A stretch of DNA of 64,000 nt from Pelagicoccus sp. SDUM812003 (GCF_031127815.1 NZ_JARXHY010000003.1:186001-250000), one strand, 5' to 3'; positions 54,042-62,793 are shown, counted from the first letter of the stretch. Notes: generated by a model not told the origin, from the letters alone. Made by a program: numbers and translations.

Positions 54042-54518
54042 ATGGTATCAATTGGCGATCAGCTCGAACTCAATTTCACCGTCAAGTCGGCCCATGGCGA
54101 CGAGACCCGCACCGGATCCTTTCGCGAACTGGTGACGCGCCCCACCATCGTCTCGGTCTACATGCGCAACAATACCAGCAGCTGCGACCGCCAGATCCAG
54201 CAGATGAAGGAGATCGCGCCACAGCTGGACGCCATGGGAGTGGCCCTGATCGGCGTGAGCAAGGATACCGTAGGCTCACACAGCAAATACGCCTGCAAGC
54301 TGGAGCTTGAGTTCCCCTTGGTCTCCGATCCGGATCATCGCTTCGCCAAGGCGACCGATTCGTTGGTGGAGAAAAAGATGTACGGAAAGACGTTCTGGGG
54401 GCCGGTGCGGGCCGCCTACCTGATCGATCCCTCCGGCGCGGTTTTAGGACTGATCGAAAAAGTCGATTCCGCCGCCCACGCGGATCAATTGCTCGCGCTG
54501 GCGAAAAAAGCCGGATGA
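54042..54518 (+). CDS. Peroxiredoxin, Bcp/PrxQ-like
   Basis: A 158-residue thiol peroxidase. The peroxidatic cysteine is Cys48 in YMRNNTSSCDRQI. This aligns with the TPGCT motif of Bcp enzymes, but the proline and glycine are serines, so T-S-S-C replaces T-P-G-C. LIGVSKDTVGSHSKYACKLE and FPLVSDPDHRFAKAT match the rest of the family. Cys66-like second cysteines are not obvious apart from Cys85 in YACK. No signal peptide, so cytoplasmic. The 4-base gap to the MauE-like gene suggests a shared transcript. Confidence 0.85.
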   Translation: MVSIGDQLELNFTVKSAHGDETRTGSFRELVTRPTIVSVYMRNNTSSCDRQIQQMKEIAPQLDAMGVALIGVSKDTVGSHSKYACKLELEFPLVSDPDHRFAKATDSLVEKKMYGKTFWGPVRAAYLIDPSGAVLGLIEKVDSAAHADQLLALAKKAG

Positions 54519-54557
54519 ACCGGACGGACAGCTCGGCGAAGCCGCGCGGTCCCTTGC

Positions 54558-54609
54558 TTGTTAAGCTGGTTGTTGGTATTTGTTAAGTAAACGCATTTTA
54601 AGGTTTACT
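54558..54609 (+). promoter_or_regulatory. Repeat-rich control region of the TonB-dependent receptor
   Basis: Two direct repeats TTGTTAAG (54558-54565 and 54580-54587, 22 bases apart) overlap an inverted repeat AGTAAAC/GTTTACT (54586-54592 with 54603-54609). It lies 33 bases before the receptor start. A related sequence lies upstream of the EamA gene at 57646-57659. Confidence 0.45.
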
Positions 54610-54641
54610 AAGCTCCCGGTTTTTATGAGCTAGGGGGCGTT

Positions 54642-56495
54642 ATGAAGACTTTCACTGCTTCGAAATCGACCGCATTGGCCGCCGTCTCGACGGTAGCAGG
54701 GCTTGCAGGCGCTGGAATGGCGTTCGCGGGAAACGGCGTGCCGCCGACCGTGGAACTGCCTGAGCTTTACGTGACCAGTTCGCACACCGCTATCGTGGAG
54801 CCGGCCTCGACCTACGGGGCGCCGGTCTCGCGATTGGAGCTCAATCCCCAGTTCGATCTGCAGGTGCGCAACCTCGCTGAGGCGCAGGGCGACGTGAGCA
54901 TTCGCGGCGGCATTTTCGAAAACACCGGTTTTCGGGTGGGAGCCGCGACTTTGATCGACCCGCAGACGGGGCATTATTTTTCGGAGATCCCTATCGCTCC
55001 GGAGATGCTGGAGGGGCCTGGATTGCTGGTTGCGGCTGACAACGCGTTCGGTGGCTTCAACAGCACCGTAGGCACGGTCGACTACGCGTGGACGGAGATT
55101 CGCGACGGCGGCAGCGCTGCGGTGGGCTTCGGAGACAACAGCCTCAACTACCAGCGTCTGCACCAAGGGCGGACCTTCGCGGCGCATGGCGAGGACTCGT
55201 GGGCGGCGGAAATGGAGATCTCGCGCTCCGAAAGCGCTGGCACGATCGAAAACGGAGATCACAATTTCGTTCGCTACAGCGGGAGATTGCAGCGGAAGAG
55301 CGATGCGGGACAGACCGATTTCTTTGCAGGCTATCAATCGAAGTACCTCGCTTGGCCCGAGCTCTACGCTGCTCCCTACGGCTCCAACGAGTCGGACAGC
55401 GTTCGCACGACCTTGCTGATGGTCAACCATGCTCAGGCCTACGGCGACGACGATAGGTGGGAAGCCACCGCCTACTTCCGCCGGCACCATGACCACTATC
55501 TCTTCAACCGCTTTTCGGATAGCCTGGCGTTTCTGCACCAGACCGAGGTGGCGGGGGCCGCGGTCACTGGGGCGCACCGATTGAGCGGGCGATTCGCCAT
55601 CAACTACACCGCGCAGCTCACCGCGGATGAAATCGAATCCTCCACGCTGGAGAACAACTTCACCAGCCGCAGCTATACCAAGGTGGCGGTGCTGCCGGAG
55701 TTTCTCTTGTATGAAAGCGGAGAGGAATCCCTCACCCTGCGCGCGGGCGGCAGCTACGATGATACGAACCGCGATCCTTCCAAGCTTTCCCCTATTGCGG
55801 ATCTGACCTATGCTCGCGGCGACGATCGCTACTACCTTTCTATGGCCCAATCGACCCAGGTCGCGGGCTACACCGCCATCGGCGGATCCACCGGCGGCCT
55901 TTTCGCCAGCAACCCGGATCTCGATCGCGAGGTGAGCCGCAACCTCGAGCTCGGCGCGGTCCTGAGCAGGGGCGAGTGGAGCCTGAAAGCGGCGGCGTTC
56001 GCCCGCGAAGACGCCGACCTCGTCGACTGGACCTTCTCCTACGATCGCACCAGCGCGCGCTCGGCCCGCAATGTCGATATCGACACTTACGGACTGGAGC
56101 TCGTGGCCTCCCGTCGCATCGGACAGTGGGAGCTGCTGGGCAGCGCCACCTTGCTCGATAAGGACGAGGACTACGGCGACGCTTCGGTGGACGCCAGTTT
56201 CTACGCCCTCAATTTCGCCGAAACCCGCCTGACCGGGGCGGTGGTCTGGTCGCCGTTGGAGCGCCTGCAGGTCCGCATGGACAACGAGTACCGCAAGCAG
56301 CGGGAAAACGTTTTGCGCGAGGGCGACGACAGCGCCGTCTTCACCCACCTCGGCGTCTACTACTCCTTTCCGGAGCTGCAGGGTCTGGAGCTGAACGCTT
56401 CTGTGGAGAACCTTTGGCAGGACGACTTCCAGGAGATCCCGGGAACGCCCGGCCGCGGACGCCAGACCAGCGTGGGCGCCCGCTGGAGCTGGTAG
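54642..56495 (+). CDS. TonB-dependent receptor, BtuB-like short form
   Basis: A 617-residue outer-membrane receptor. A signal peptide (MKTFTASKSTALAAVSTVAG, cleaved near AFAG) is followed by a short plug domain (NLAEAQGDVSIRGGIFENTG) and a beta-barrel ending in ARWSW, with the terminal aromatic residue required for assembly. A classical TonB box could not be seen; the region TVELPELYVTSSH may serve. Length resembles BtuB and small metallophore receptors rather than the roughly 1000-residue sugar receptors. No cobalamin riboswitch was recognised upstream. A UUCG terminator follows. Confidence 0.88.
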   Translation: MKTFTASKSTALAAVSTVAGLAGAGMAFAGNGVPPTVELPELYVTSSHTAIVEPASTYGAPVSRLELNPQFDLQVRNLAEAQGDVSIRGGIFENTGFRVGAATLIDPQTGHYFSEIPIAPEMLEGPGLLVAADNAFGGFNSTVGTVDYAWTEIRDGGSAAVGFGDNSLNYQRLHQGRTFAAHGEDSWAAEMEISRSESAGTIENGDHNFVRYSGRLQRKSDAGQTDFFAGYQSKYLAWPELYAAPYGSNESDSVRTTLLMVNHAQAYGDDDRWEATAYFRRHHDHYLFNRFSDSLAFLHQTEVAGAAVTGAHRLSGRFAINYTAQLTADEIESSTLENNFTSRSYTKVAVLPEFLLYESGEESLTLRAGGSYDDTNRDPSKLSPIADLTYARGDDRYYLSMAQSTQVAGYTAIGGSTGGLFASNPDLDREVSRNLELGAVLSRGEWSLKAAAFAREDADLVDWTFSYDRTSARSARNVDIDTYGLELVASRRIGQWELLGSATLLDKDEDYGDASVDASFYALNFAETRLTGAVVWSPLERLQVRMDNEYRKQRENVLREGDDSAVFTHLGVYYSFPELQGLELNASVENLWQDDFQEIPGTPGRGRQTSVGARWSW

Positions 56496-56579
56496 CGAAT
56501 TTTAGATTGGTAAGATACCGCGTCTTTCACTGGGAGAGGCTGCCGCGAGGCGCCTGATCTCAGTCGAATGGAACAGGGT

Positions 56580-56609
56580 GGGGCGGGGCCTTCGGGTCCC
56601 GCCCCTTTT
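56580..56609 (+). terminator. Terminator after the TonB-dependent receptor
   Basis: An 11-bp stem (with one G-U pair) capped by a UUCG tetraloop, GGGGCGGGGCC/GGTCCCGCCCC, then TTTT. Confidence 0.88.
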
Positions 56610-56761
56610 GCGTTTAGCGGTCAGAGCATGGGAGGGCCTGGGAAGGGAGGCCCGGCTGTGCCAGGCGGGCAGTCGAGGGAAGGCGGCGGCAGACCGGAGG
56701 GGGCTGCTTGGATTTGCCGGCGGCCACTGCCGACGCTGGCGGTGCGGGCGACGGCCGTTTC

Positions 56762-57628
56762 CTATCGCGTGACGCGACCGATGCGTTGGCCCCAAAGCAT
56801 GGCTCCGAAGATGAGGGCCGCTCCTGCCAGCAGTTTGCTTACGGAAGCGGCGGCGATCGCGCTCGATTCGCCGAAGAGGAAGAGGGACGCCGCCATGGCG
56901 AGCGGCACCACCGCGTTGTTGGCTGCGGCCAGGGCGCCGGCGCTGCTGCGGGCGGCTCCTTTGTTCCAGAGGTAAAAGCCAAGCCCCGACGCCACCGCTC
57001 CTAGGTAGAGGATGGCCAGGGCCTGTTCGCCGCTTGGGGCGATCGTTCGCCAGTCTCCCCAGATGAGAAAAGCGAAGCCTGCGAAGGCGGCTCCACCGGC
57101 GTAAAGCGCCGCCATCACCTGCGAGTCGTTGATCCCGGGCCGTTTGAGTCGCCACTCGCGATACATCAGCTGTCCTAGACCGAAGGAGAGATTGGCGACC
57201 TGCATGAGGGCGAAACCGGCCCAGATGTCGCCGCTGGGCTGGCTAAACTTTATCACCGCGGCGCCCGCCACCGAGAGCAAGGCGCAGGCGATCAGGCTCC
57301 ATTGCCAGCGTCGCCGCATCAGGTCGTAGGCGAGGGCGATGTAGAGCGGAGTGAGCACCGAAAACAGGGCGACCAGATGCGAGGGCAGGAAAGCGAAGGC
57401 TCGGATGTAGGCCACGTACATGGCTCCAAACTGTAGGGATCCGATGCCGACCAAGGCGATCAGGTCGCCTCTCCCCAGGCCGGCGAGCCGAAAGAAGGGG
57501 GCGAAACAGAGCCAAGCGATCGAGAGGCGGGCCGTCGCCACGAAGGTCGAGTCGAGACCGGATAGGCGCGAGCCGATGATCCCGAAGGAGAAGGCCCAGA
57601 TGAAGGAGACTGCGATGAGGAACGGCAT
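56762..57628 (-). CDS. EamA-family membrane transporter
   Basis: A 288-residue permease with ten predicted helices arranged as two EamA repeats (first about residues 1-130, second about 140-280). Features include AVSFIWAFSFGIIG at the start, LTPLYIALAYDL at the end of the first repeat, and YLGAVASGLGFYLWNKGAAR in the second. Members export or import metabolites such as amino acids, or are of unknown use. Monocistronic, with a 66-base gap to the aat gene upstream on the same strand. The promoter-proximal sequence resembles that of the TonB receptor. Confidence 0.88.
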   Translation of the reverse strand: MPFLIAVSFIWAFSFGIIGSRLSGLDSTFVATARLSIAWLCFAPFFRLAGLGRGDLIALVGIGSLQFGAMYVAYIRAFAFLPSHLVALFSVLTPLYIALAYDLMRRRWQWSLIACALLSVAGAAVIKFSQPSGDIWAGFALMQVANLSFGLGQLMYREWRLKRPGINDSQVMAALYAGGAAFAGFAFLIWGDWRTIAPSGEQALAILYLGAVASGLGFYLWNKGAARSSAGALAAANNAVVPLAMAASLFLFGESSAIAAASVSKLLAGAALIFGAMLWGQRIGRVTR

Positions 57629-57694
57629 GGAACGGAAGGCTCTGGTTAAGGTTTGTTAGAAATAGCTTAACTAGTTCCGTCGAGTAAAGCTCGC

Positions 57695-58381
57695 TCAGGC
57701 GAGATCGGTCCATTTGCCCTGCAGCGTAGGCTGCTGCTGCGAGTCGGCCAGCTGTTTGAGGAAATCGCGGCGCGAAAGTTCGCGGGCTCCGAGGCTCGCC
57801 AGGTGCTTGGTCGGCTGCTGGGCGTCGATGAAATGGAATCGGTGCTTGCGAGCGAAGGCGACCAAGGCGTGGAAGGCCACCTTCGAGGCGTCGCGTTCGT
57901 GGTGAAACATGGACTCGCCGAAGAAGGCCGCTCCGATGGAAACGCCGTATAGGCCGCCTACCAGTCGGCCGTCCAGGTAGGTCTCGAAGGAATGGGCCAG
58001 TCCGAGGCGGTGGAGCTCGACGTAGGCGTTTTGCATGTCCGCGGTGATCCAGGTCCCGCTCTGGCCGGGACGCGGCGCCTTGGCGCAGGATTTGATGACC
58101 TCGGGAAAGGCGGTGTCGATGCGCAGCTCGAATTTTCCCGACTGCACCACGCGTCGAAGCGACTCGCGATACTTGAAGTTTTCCAGGTGCAGGGCCATGC
58201 GCGGGTCCGGGGAAAACCAGAGAATGGGGTCGCCTTCGCTGTACCAAGGGAAGATGCCGCAGGAGTAGGCGGCTACGAGGCGTTGAGGACTGAGGTCGCC
58301 GCCGATGGCGATGATGCCTTCGTCTTCGGCAAGTTCCGGATCGGGAAAGGCGATTTCCCTCGGCAATCGGAAAATGGGCAC
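57695..58381 (-). CDS. aat: Leucyl/phenylalanyl-tRNA-protein transferase
   Basis: A 228-residue enzyme that adds Leu or Phe to N-terminal Arg/Lys of proteins and marks them for ClpAP degradation (N-degron pathway). It is cytosolic. Signatures are EGIIAIGGDLSPQRLVAAY, GIFPWYSEGDPILWFSPDPR, RPGQSGTWITADMQNAY and LYGVSIGAAFFGESMFH, followed by FIDAQQPTKHLASLGA. Length and motifs match the family. It is followed by the EamA gene and preceded 47 bases upstream by a hypothetical gene on the same strand. Confidence 0.95.
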   Translation of the reverse strand: MPIFRLPREIAFPDPELAEDEGIIAIGGDLSPQRLVAAYSCGIFPWYSEGDPILWFSPDPRMALHLENFKYRESLRRVVQSGKFELRIDTAFPEVIKSCAKAPRPGQSGTWITADMQNAYVELHRLGLAHSFETYLDGRLVGGLYGVSIGAAFFGESMFHHERDASKVAFHALVAFARKHRFHFIDAQQPTKHLASLGARELSRRDFLKQLADSQQQPTLQGKWTDLA

Positions 58382-58428
58382 GGCGCGGGGTGGCTAGCTC
58401 GGATTGGCGGGCGTTTTGGGAGAGGGCC

Positions 58429-58968
58429 TCACGGCTGGGGGATCTCCTCCTCTCCGCCGAAGCGCTCGGCCAGTCGGTCGTAGGAGAGGGTGCGAGCGTC
58501 CGCGGGCACCTTCATGGAGAAGATCTGACTCCAGAGTTCCTTGGGCAGCACTTCGATGTCGCGCTCGCTGCGGCGGGAGGCGGTGATGTCCGCGTGCTCG
58601 TCGAAGTCCAAGTCCCACAGCAGCTGAAAGTAGGCGCTTTTGGAGTCGGCGGTGATCAGCAGCGCTTTCATTGCCGCTTCGCCGTCTTCCGTTTCCTTCA
58701 CGCGAAGGGCCGAGACGAAGGAAACGGTTTTTAGCTTATAGACCCAGATGAGGTCGGAAAGCGTTTGCAGCAGGGCGTCGCTGCTTTGGATGACGCTGTT
58801 GGGTAGGGTCAGGTTGATGAAGGGGCCCGATTCGCGCTTTCCCAGGAAGAAGGGCAGGATGCCGCGAAACTGCTTGAAGATGGCTTCGCTGTGCAGGGCT
58901 ACGGCTTCGTGAATGCCGGAGGTCGTGGGCGGCTGCTGGGAAAGGAGCTGCTGAAGTGAGGCTGACAT
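58429..58968 (-). CDS. Conserved hypothetical protein
   Basis: A 179-residue soluble protein without recognised domain. It is mixed alpha/beta: an N-terminal helical part (LQQLLSQQPPTTSGI), then alternating strands (GPFINLTLPNSVIQS, LKTVSFVSALRVKE, AAMKALLITADS). It ends with a charged tail. It lies in the same direction as aat with a 47-base gap, so co-transcription is possible. Coding potential is supported by codon use and the absence of a competing frame. Confidence 0.6.
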   Translation of the reverse strand: MSASLQQLLSQQPPTTSGIHEAVALHSEAIFKQFRGILPFFLGKRESGPFINLTLPNSVIQSSDALLQTLSDLIWVYKLKTVSFVSALRVKETEDGEAAMKALLITADSKSAYFQLLWDLDFDEHADITASRRSERDIEVLPKELWSQIFSMKVPADARTLSYDRLAERFGGEEEIPQP

Positions 58969-59089
58969 GCAGGGCAGCTTTTTCGCTTCGCCCTTGCTTG
59001 TCGAGTTGGAACAGCCTGTCGCTGCTGGCGGCCGCAGCGGGGCGTCGGGCCCTTCCGCGGTCGGTCGCGCCGATGCGGAATGGCTCCGC

Positions 59090-59680
59090 TCAGCGGGCGT
59101 GTTCTGCGTAGGCCTGTAGATCGCGTTCTTCGATCTCGTTTTTCTTCACGAACTCCAGCGAGGCGGAGTTGATGCAGTAGCGCAGGTGGGTAGGCTTGGG
59201 GCCGTCTTCGAAAACGTGTCCCAGGTGGCCGCCGCAGCGCGAGCAGTGCACCTCGGTGCGCACCATGCCGTAGCTGGTGTCTCGGGTTTCGCCCACGTTT
59301 TCCGGAGCGATGCTTTCCCAGAAGCTGGGCCAGCCGGTGCCGGAGTCGTACTTCTGGGCGCTGGCGAAAAGCGGAGCTTCGCAGGCGGCGCAAAGGTAGA
59401 GGCCCTTCTCCTTGTTGTTCCAGTAGGCGTTCTGGAAGCTGCGCTCTGTGCCTTGCTGGCGCAGGACGCGAAACTGCTCCGGCGAAAGGACCTTCTTCCA
59501 CTCCTCGTCGGTCTTGCGGAAGGCGTCGAGGGCGGTGGTCTCCGCTTCGGAAGGCACGGCGCAGGCGGCCAGATCCTGCTCTTTCAAGTTCGTCTTCTGG
59601 GAGTGTGTGGATGCGTTGTCGTCTGCCATGGCAAGTGTGGTGAAAAGGGTGGTGGTTAGGGCGGCTGCGAACGGTTTCAT
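59090..59680 (-). CDS. msrB: Secreted peptide-methionine (R)-S-oxide reductase
   Basis: A 196-residue MsrB enzyme that repairs methionine-R-sulfoxide in proteins. It has a signal peptide ([19 protein letters not shown]), so it probably acts in the periplasm. The zinc site has Cys97, Cys100, Cys146 and Cys149 (CAAC and CSRC). The catalytic cysteine is Cys169 in RYCINSASL. Other motifs are [13 protein letters not shown] and [15 protein letters not shown] 59680 starts the signal peptide; the frame continues upstream to 59860 with no protein character. No MsrA is fused or adjacent. Confidence 0.92.
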   Translation of the reverse strand: MKPFAAALTTTLFTTLAMADDNASTHSQKTNLKEQDLAACAVPSEAETTALDAFRKTDEEWKKVLSPEQFRVLRQQGTERSFQNAYWNNKEKGLYLCAACEAPLFASAQKYDSGTGWPSFWESIAPENVGETRDTSYGMVRTEVHCSRCGGHLGHVFEDGPKPTHLRYCINSASLEFVKKNEIEERDLQAYAEHAR

Positions 59681-59819
59681 GGTTCTGGGCGTTGGGTTGC
59701 GAATGGGGCGTATTCCGGATCGTTTCCGAATGCGGGTCGCTATTCGCAGAGAGGGAAACGGCCGGGGGATTATTCCGATTGAGTTTCGACGGCGGAAGGG
59801 CGCGGGTAGAGAACGCAAA

Positions 59820-59850
59820 ATCGAGCCGCCGAGCTCGAAAGCTCGGCGGC
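59820..59850 (-). terminator. Terminator of the DUF3016 gene
   Basis: A perfect 11-bp stem GCCGCCGAGCT/AGCTCGGCGGC around CGAA; on the minus strand it is followed by a T-containing tract (ATTTTG). Confidence 0.75.
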
Positions 59851-59906
59851 TGGGTAGCAATGCAAGCGCGGTTTGCGCTAACGGGGCCTGATCGGCATCA
59901 TCGCGC

Positions 59907-60452
59907 CTACATCTTCGTCTCGAGGGCTCGTCGAAGGTCCTTAGATGACCAATCCTCGATCAGCTTCGAGACGTACGGCGCCCGCGAGTCGGAGAGACGC
60001 AGGTTCGCCTTAAGCGTGTGCAAATAGCTGAGGTCCGTCAGGCTGGCGTCGCCGGAGCTCACCACCGTTTCGTCCGGGGCGATCACCGAGTAGGCGAAAG
60101 CGATGCGTGGCGGGTAGAGATCCGTCATGACCCGGTATTCGCCGAAGGGCGAAGTCAGCGTGGACTGGTCGCCTGCCAGGTCGATGTCGGAGACTTCGAC
60201 TCGGAGCGTGTATCCAGCTGGCAGATACTTCTGGCCTTGCTTGACGAAGACCGCTTCCACCTCGCGCAGCACGGCCTTCTCCTGCTTGGAGCTTTTGAAG
60301 GAGCTGGTGCGGATGTCGCGGTAGTTGTCGCTGTTCGTGAAGACGACTTGGACGGCGCTGTTCGCGGCGTCGGTGGTGATCGCGTGTCCGAAATTCGCTA
60401 AGGAAAGGGCGATGGCCGAGCCTATCGCGAGTAAAGATCGAGTGTGTTTCAT
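59907..60452 (-). CDS. DUF3016-like secreted protein
   Basis: A 181-residue exported protein with a signal peptide ([24 protein letters not shown]). The mature part fits DUF3016: an opening [15 protein letters not shown], a middle [19 protein letters not shown] and [15 protein letters not shown], with beta strands throughout. Function is unknown; such proteins occur in Gram-negative periplasms. It has one of the few strong ribosome sites in the window, AAAGGAGG 6 bases before the ATG. A hairpin terminator follows. Confidence 0.82.
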   Translation of the reverse strand: MKHTRSLLAIGSAIALSLANFGHAITTDAANSAVQVVFTNSDNYRDIRTSSFKSSKQEKAVLREVEAVFVKQGQKYLPAGYTLRVEVSDIDLAGDQSTLTSPFGEYRVMTDLYPPRIAFAYSVIAPDETVVSSGDASLTDLSYLHTLKANLRLSDSRAPYVSKLIEDWSSKDLRRALETKM

Positions 60453-60652
60453 GTTTTCCTCCTTTATCCTGTTGGGTGTCGAATCGTCGCTCGACGGAGC
60501 GATGTTCTACAATCTGGATACGAAAAGGGGCGCCAGCTTGGATTCAGATTTCGAAAGCGCGGCGTCGCCGCTTTACAAGGCTTTGACAGGCGGGAGCTTA
60601 AAAACCGCTCAGGTTTGCTTCGATTTGCGCGATCTCTGCTAGCAAATTGGAA

Positions 60653-60680
60653 TTGACAGGGGAATTTCCTGCTATTTTTA
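60653..60680 (+). promoter_or_regulatory. Candidate promoter of the 54-residue protein
   Basis: A consensus -35 TTGACA (60653-60658) followed by a TATTTTTA tract (60673-60680) with a 14- to 16-base spacer, 31 bases before the ATG at 60712. Confidence 0.45.
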
Positions 60681-60711
60681 AGCCGCTTCGTTACTAACTG
60701 ATTCGCACACC

Positions 60712-60876
60712 ATGGCAGAGGAAAAGAAGAGTACTGCAACCCAACCCAGCTCGAGCGCTCCGGAGAAATCGACCGGATCTTCTGACGCCAGTCGAAATGG
60801 CAAGGGGGACGCTCCCCGCAACTGCTTCAGCGATACCTATCGAAGCAATTTCGATAGCATCGACTGGAGCAAGTAG
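60712..60876 (+). CDS. 54-residue conserved small protein
   Basis: A 54-residue protein preceded by a likely promoter. The first half is a low-complexity, charged and Ser-rich segment. The second half reads GKGDAPRNCFSDTYRSNFDS, then IDWSK. The string GKGDAPRN with an aromatic, acidic end recurs in small Planctomycetes/Verrucomicrobia hypothetical proteins as far as I recall. It has no signal peptide or membrane segment. Its role is unknown. The downstream gene lies on the opposite strand. Confidence 0.6.
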   Translation: MAEEKKSTATQPSSSAPEKSTGSSDASRNGKGDAPRNCFSDTYRSNFDSIDWSK

Positions 60877-60986
60877 GCTCGGGACGGAGCTGAGGGAAGT
60901 CATTGTCGGCCACCGCGATCTTGCGGTGGCTTTTTTCGTGCCCGGACCCCGAGGAGTGGTACTCCGTCGAGGCGGAGCGCCTTGCC

Positions 60987-61712
60987 TCACTTTTGCCAGA
61001 TGCCTTGCACGGCCAGCTGCTTGCTGGCGGCCTCGCTCCAGCCTCGATTGGCGGCGGGACTGGCGGGCGAGGGATGCAGGACCTTGCCGTGCTGGATGTC
61101 GATCCCGTCCAGAGCGGCCTTGGCTCGAGCCTGGGCGAAGCCTCCCACTCCGACGATCCATTCGGGCTGCAGGGTTTCGATGCAGCGCCGTAGGTGCAGA
61201 TCGCAGGCCGCGAAGAGCGCAGCGCTCTCGGCCGCTGGCAGCTTGTCCGGAGTGCGGTTGCGCGAGCTCTCTTCCATGAACACCAGTGGGCAATAGTTGA
61301 GCACGAAGTGATCGGCGAAGAAGTCGGCAGCGTTGGGAAAGGCTTCCGCGAAGAGGCCCCAGAGGCGACGTCCGGAGACTTCGGACTTTTCGCAGGCGAA
61401 GCCCAGGATGGGCCGCTTGGGATGCTCGGGGAAGGGGATGTCGACCGGTTTCTCTATGCCCATCCAGTTTTTGACCGCATCGATCTCGCCAAAGGGCACG
61501 CCGGTTTGAGCCATGCCCCACGGCCCGGGGTTCATGCCGAGAAAGACGACGCGTTTGGGCGTGTCCGCGTAGCGCCTCAAGTACTCGCGATGGGGCTGCC
61601 AGGCGTACTTTATGGGGTTGTACACGTATGCGACGGGTGGAGCGAAACGCAGCGCGTCGACCGCCTCCGAAAGGGCTTCGGCGGCTTGGATCATTTTGGC
61701 GGATAGGGACAT
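60987..61712 (-). CDS. SMUG1-like uracil-DNA glycosylase
   Basis: A 241-residue DNA repair enzyme that removes uracil and oxidised pyrimidines. The SMUG1 signature FLGMNPGPWGMAQTGVPFGE (residues 57-76) includes the Asn expected to position the water. The segment LNYCPLVFMEES and the late HPSPASPAANRGW are also typical. Length fits SMUG1 of bacteria, a family that is rare outside certain phyla. ATG 61712 starts well before the signature; the frame is open to 61748 with little support. It is monocistronic. Confidence 0.88.
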   Translation of the reverse strand: MSLSAKMIQAAEALSEAVDALRFAPPVAYVYNPIKYAWQPHREYLRRYADTPKRVVFLGMNPGPWGMAQTGVPFGEIDAVKNWMGIEKPVDIPFPEHPKRPILGFACEKSEVSGRRLWGLFAEAFPNAADFFADHFVLNYCPLVFMEESSRNRTPDKLPAAESAALFAACDLHLRRCIETLQPEWIVGVGGFAQARAKAALDGIDIQHGKVLHPSPASPAANRGWSEAASKQLAVQGIWQK

Positions 61713-61859
61713 CGGGAGGATTGGAGGAAGGTGGTCGGACCGCGTCAAACCAATACGGCCGCCCTCGCCGCTGCGCCGCTCCCTGTAACCGCGACCTGGG
61801 GGCAGGGTAGTCAGTGGTATGCTTTCGCTGAGCGAAGCCCAATGGAGGAGAGAACCAAT

Positions 61860-61937
61860 ATGAGCCTATTTCTAATCACAACGATCGTATTCATCGGTCT
61901 GATCTGTCTAGCGGTGCAGGAAGCCTATCGCCGCTAG
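61860..61937 (+). CDS. 25-residue single-pass membrane peptide
   Basis: A very short gene with a strong ribosome site (GGAGGAGAG) before ATG 61860. The peptide is one hydrophobic helix (LFLITTIVFIGLICLAV) with a polar end (QEAYRR). A good terminator follows at 61981, so it appears to be an independent transcript. Candidate regulator of a membrane protein, or a toxin-like peptide; function unknown. Confidence 0.5.
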   Translation: MSLFLITTIVFIGLICLAVQEAYRR

Positions 61938-61980
61938 GACTCTCCGACTCGGTTGGAGACGAAGAATCGAGAAGTCGAAG

Positions 61981-62014
61981 GACGCCGTTCCCTCTGGGAG
62001 GCGTCTTTTTTTTT
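61981..62014 (+). terminator. Terminator after the 25-residue peptide
   Basis: Stem GACGCC/GGCGTC with an inner CCC/GGG pair, followed by nine T. Confidence 0.85.
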
Positions 62015-62103
62015 GGCGGCGCGTCCCGGCCTTTGGACGTAAAAAGCAGCGAGCGTTTCGGCTGGCTGCTGCGTGTGCAAAACGATGCTTCGAGGCGGCC
62101 GCT

Positions 62104-62793
62104 CTAGAAGGAGTAGGCCATGTAGTTGAAGCGCTTGCTGGCAGGTTGGGTGAAGCGATCGCTGTCGAGGCTCTTCTTTTTGACCGGGACGGCTGGGAGA
62201 AGCTCCTCGTGCACCGGGATGCGGGAGCAAAGCCGCTCCAGTTCCGGGTGATCCTGAATCCGTTGGAACACGTGGGCCAGGAGGATCGCGTCGCTCATGG
62301 CGTCGTGGCGACGCATGGACGAGAGCCCAGCCGAAAGGCGTTCCGCGATATCGTCCAAGGAGTTTCTCAGGCGAGAGAAGTCGCGCCAGAGCACCTCGAA
62401 GATATCCATGGTATCGATGAAGCGCACGGAGCGTGTCTCCACGTCGTCGCGCTTGGTGTACTTCCGGATGAAATTGAAATCGAACCGATAGATGTCGTGC
62501 CCGAAGAGCGTGGCGTCGCCGACGTACTCGGAAAACGCGGTCAGCGCCTCCAGCGGTTTCGGGGCTCCGGCCACATCGTGGTCGCGCACGCGAGTCAGTT
62601 CTTGGATTTCGCTCGGAATGGGCTTGCCCGGATCGACGTAGGTCGAAAAGGAGTCCTCGATTTCCATCAGGATGCCTCCGAGCCTTACCCCAGCGATTTG
62701 AGTAATCTCCTCCTGCTTGTAGCGCAAACCAGTGGTCTCGAGATCGAATGCGACGAGTTCCTTCACTCCCAAAAGGGGGTGAAAGGCTGGCAT
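62104..62793 (-). CDS. DnaQ-type 3'-5' exonuclease
   Basis: A 229-residue DEDDh exonuclease. Motif Exo I is VAFDLETTGL (Asp17 and Glu19), Exo II lies in LFGHDIYRFDFNFI, and Exo III is RRHDAMSDAILLAHVF with the His and Asp. It resembles RNase T and the proofreading subunit of DNA polymerase III, but no polymerase domain or partner is present. The C-terminal tail is basic (VKKKSLDSDRFTQ). The start is ATG 62793, or GTG 62817; neither has a good ribosome site. Confidence 0.85.
   Translation of the reverse strand: MPAFHPLLGVKELVAFDLETTGLRYKQEEITQIAGVRLGGILMEIEDSFSTYVDPGKPIPSEIQELTRVRDHDVAGAPKPLEALTAFSEYVGDATLFGHDIYRFDFNFIRKYTKRDDVETRSVRFIDTMDIFEVLWRDFSRLRNSLDDIAERLSAGLSSMRRHDAMSDAILLAHVFQRIQDHPELERLCSRIPVHEELLPAVPVKKKSLDSDRFTQPASKRFNYMAYSF

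Noticed and set aside
54519-54641. A cobalamin riboswitch before the BtuB-like receptor
   Set aside because: The leader is only about 120 bases and has no B12-box (GCCACTG-like) sequence.
54630-56348. A 572-codon open frame opposite the TonB receptor
   Set aside because: The receptor has a signal peptide and a terminal aromatic residue; the opposite frame has low-complexity composition.
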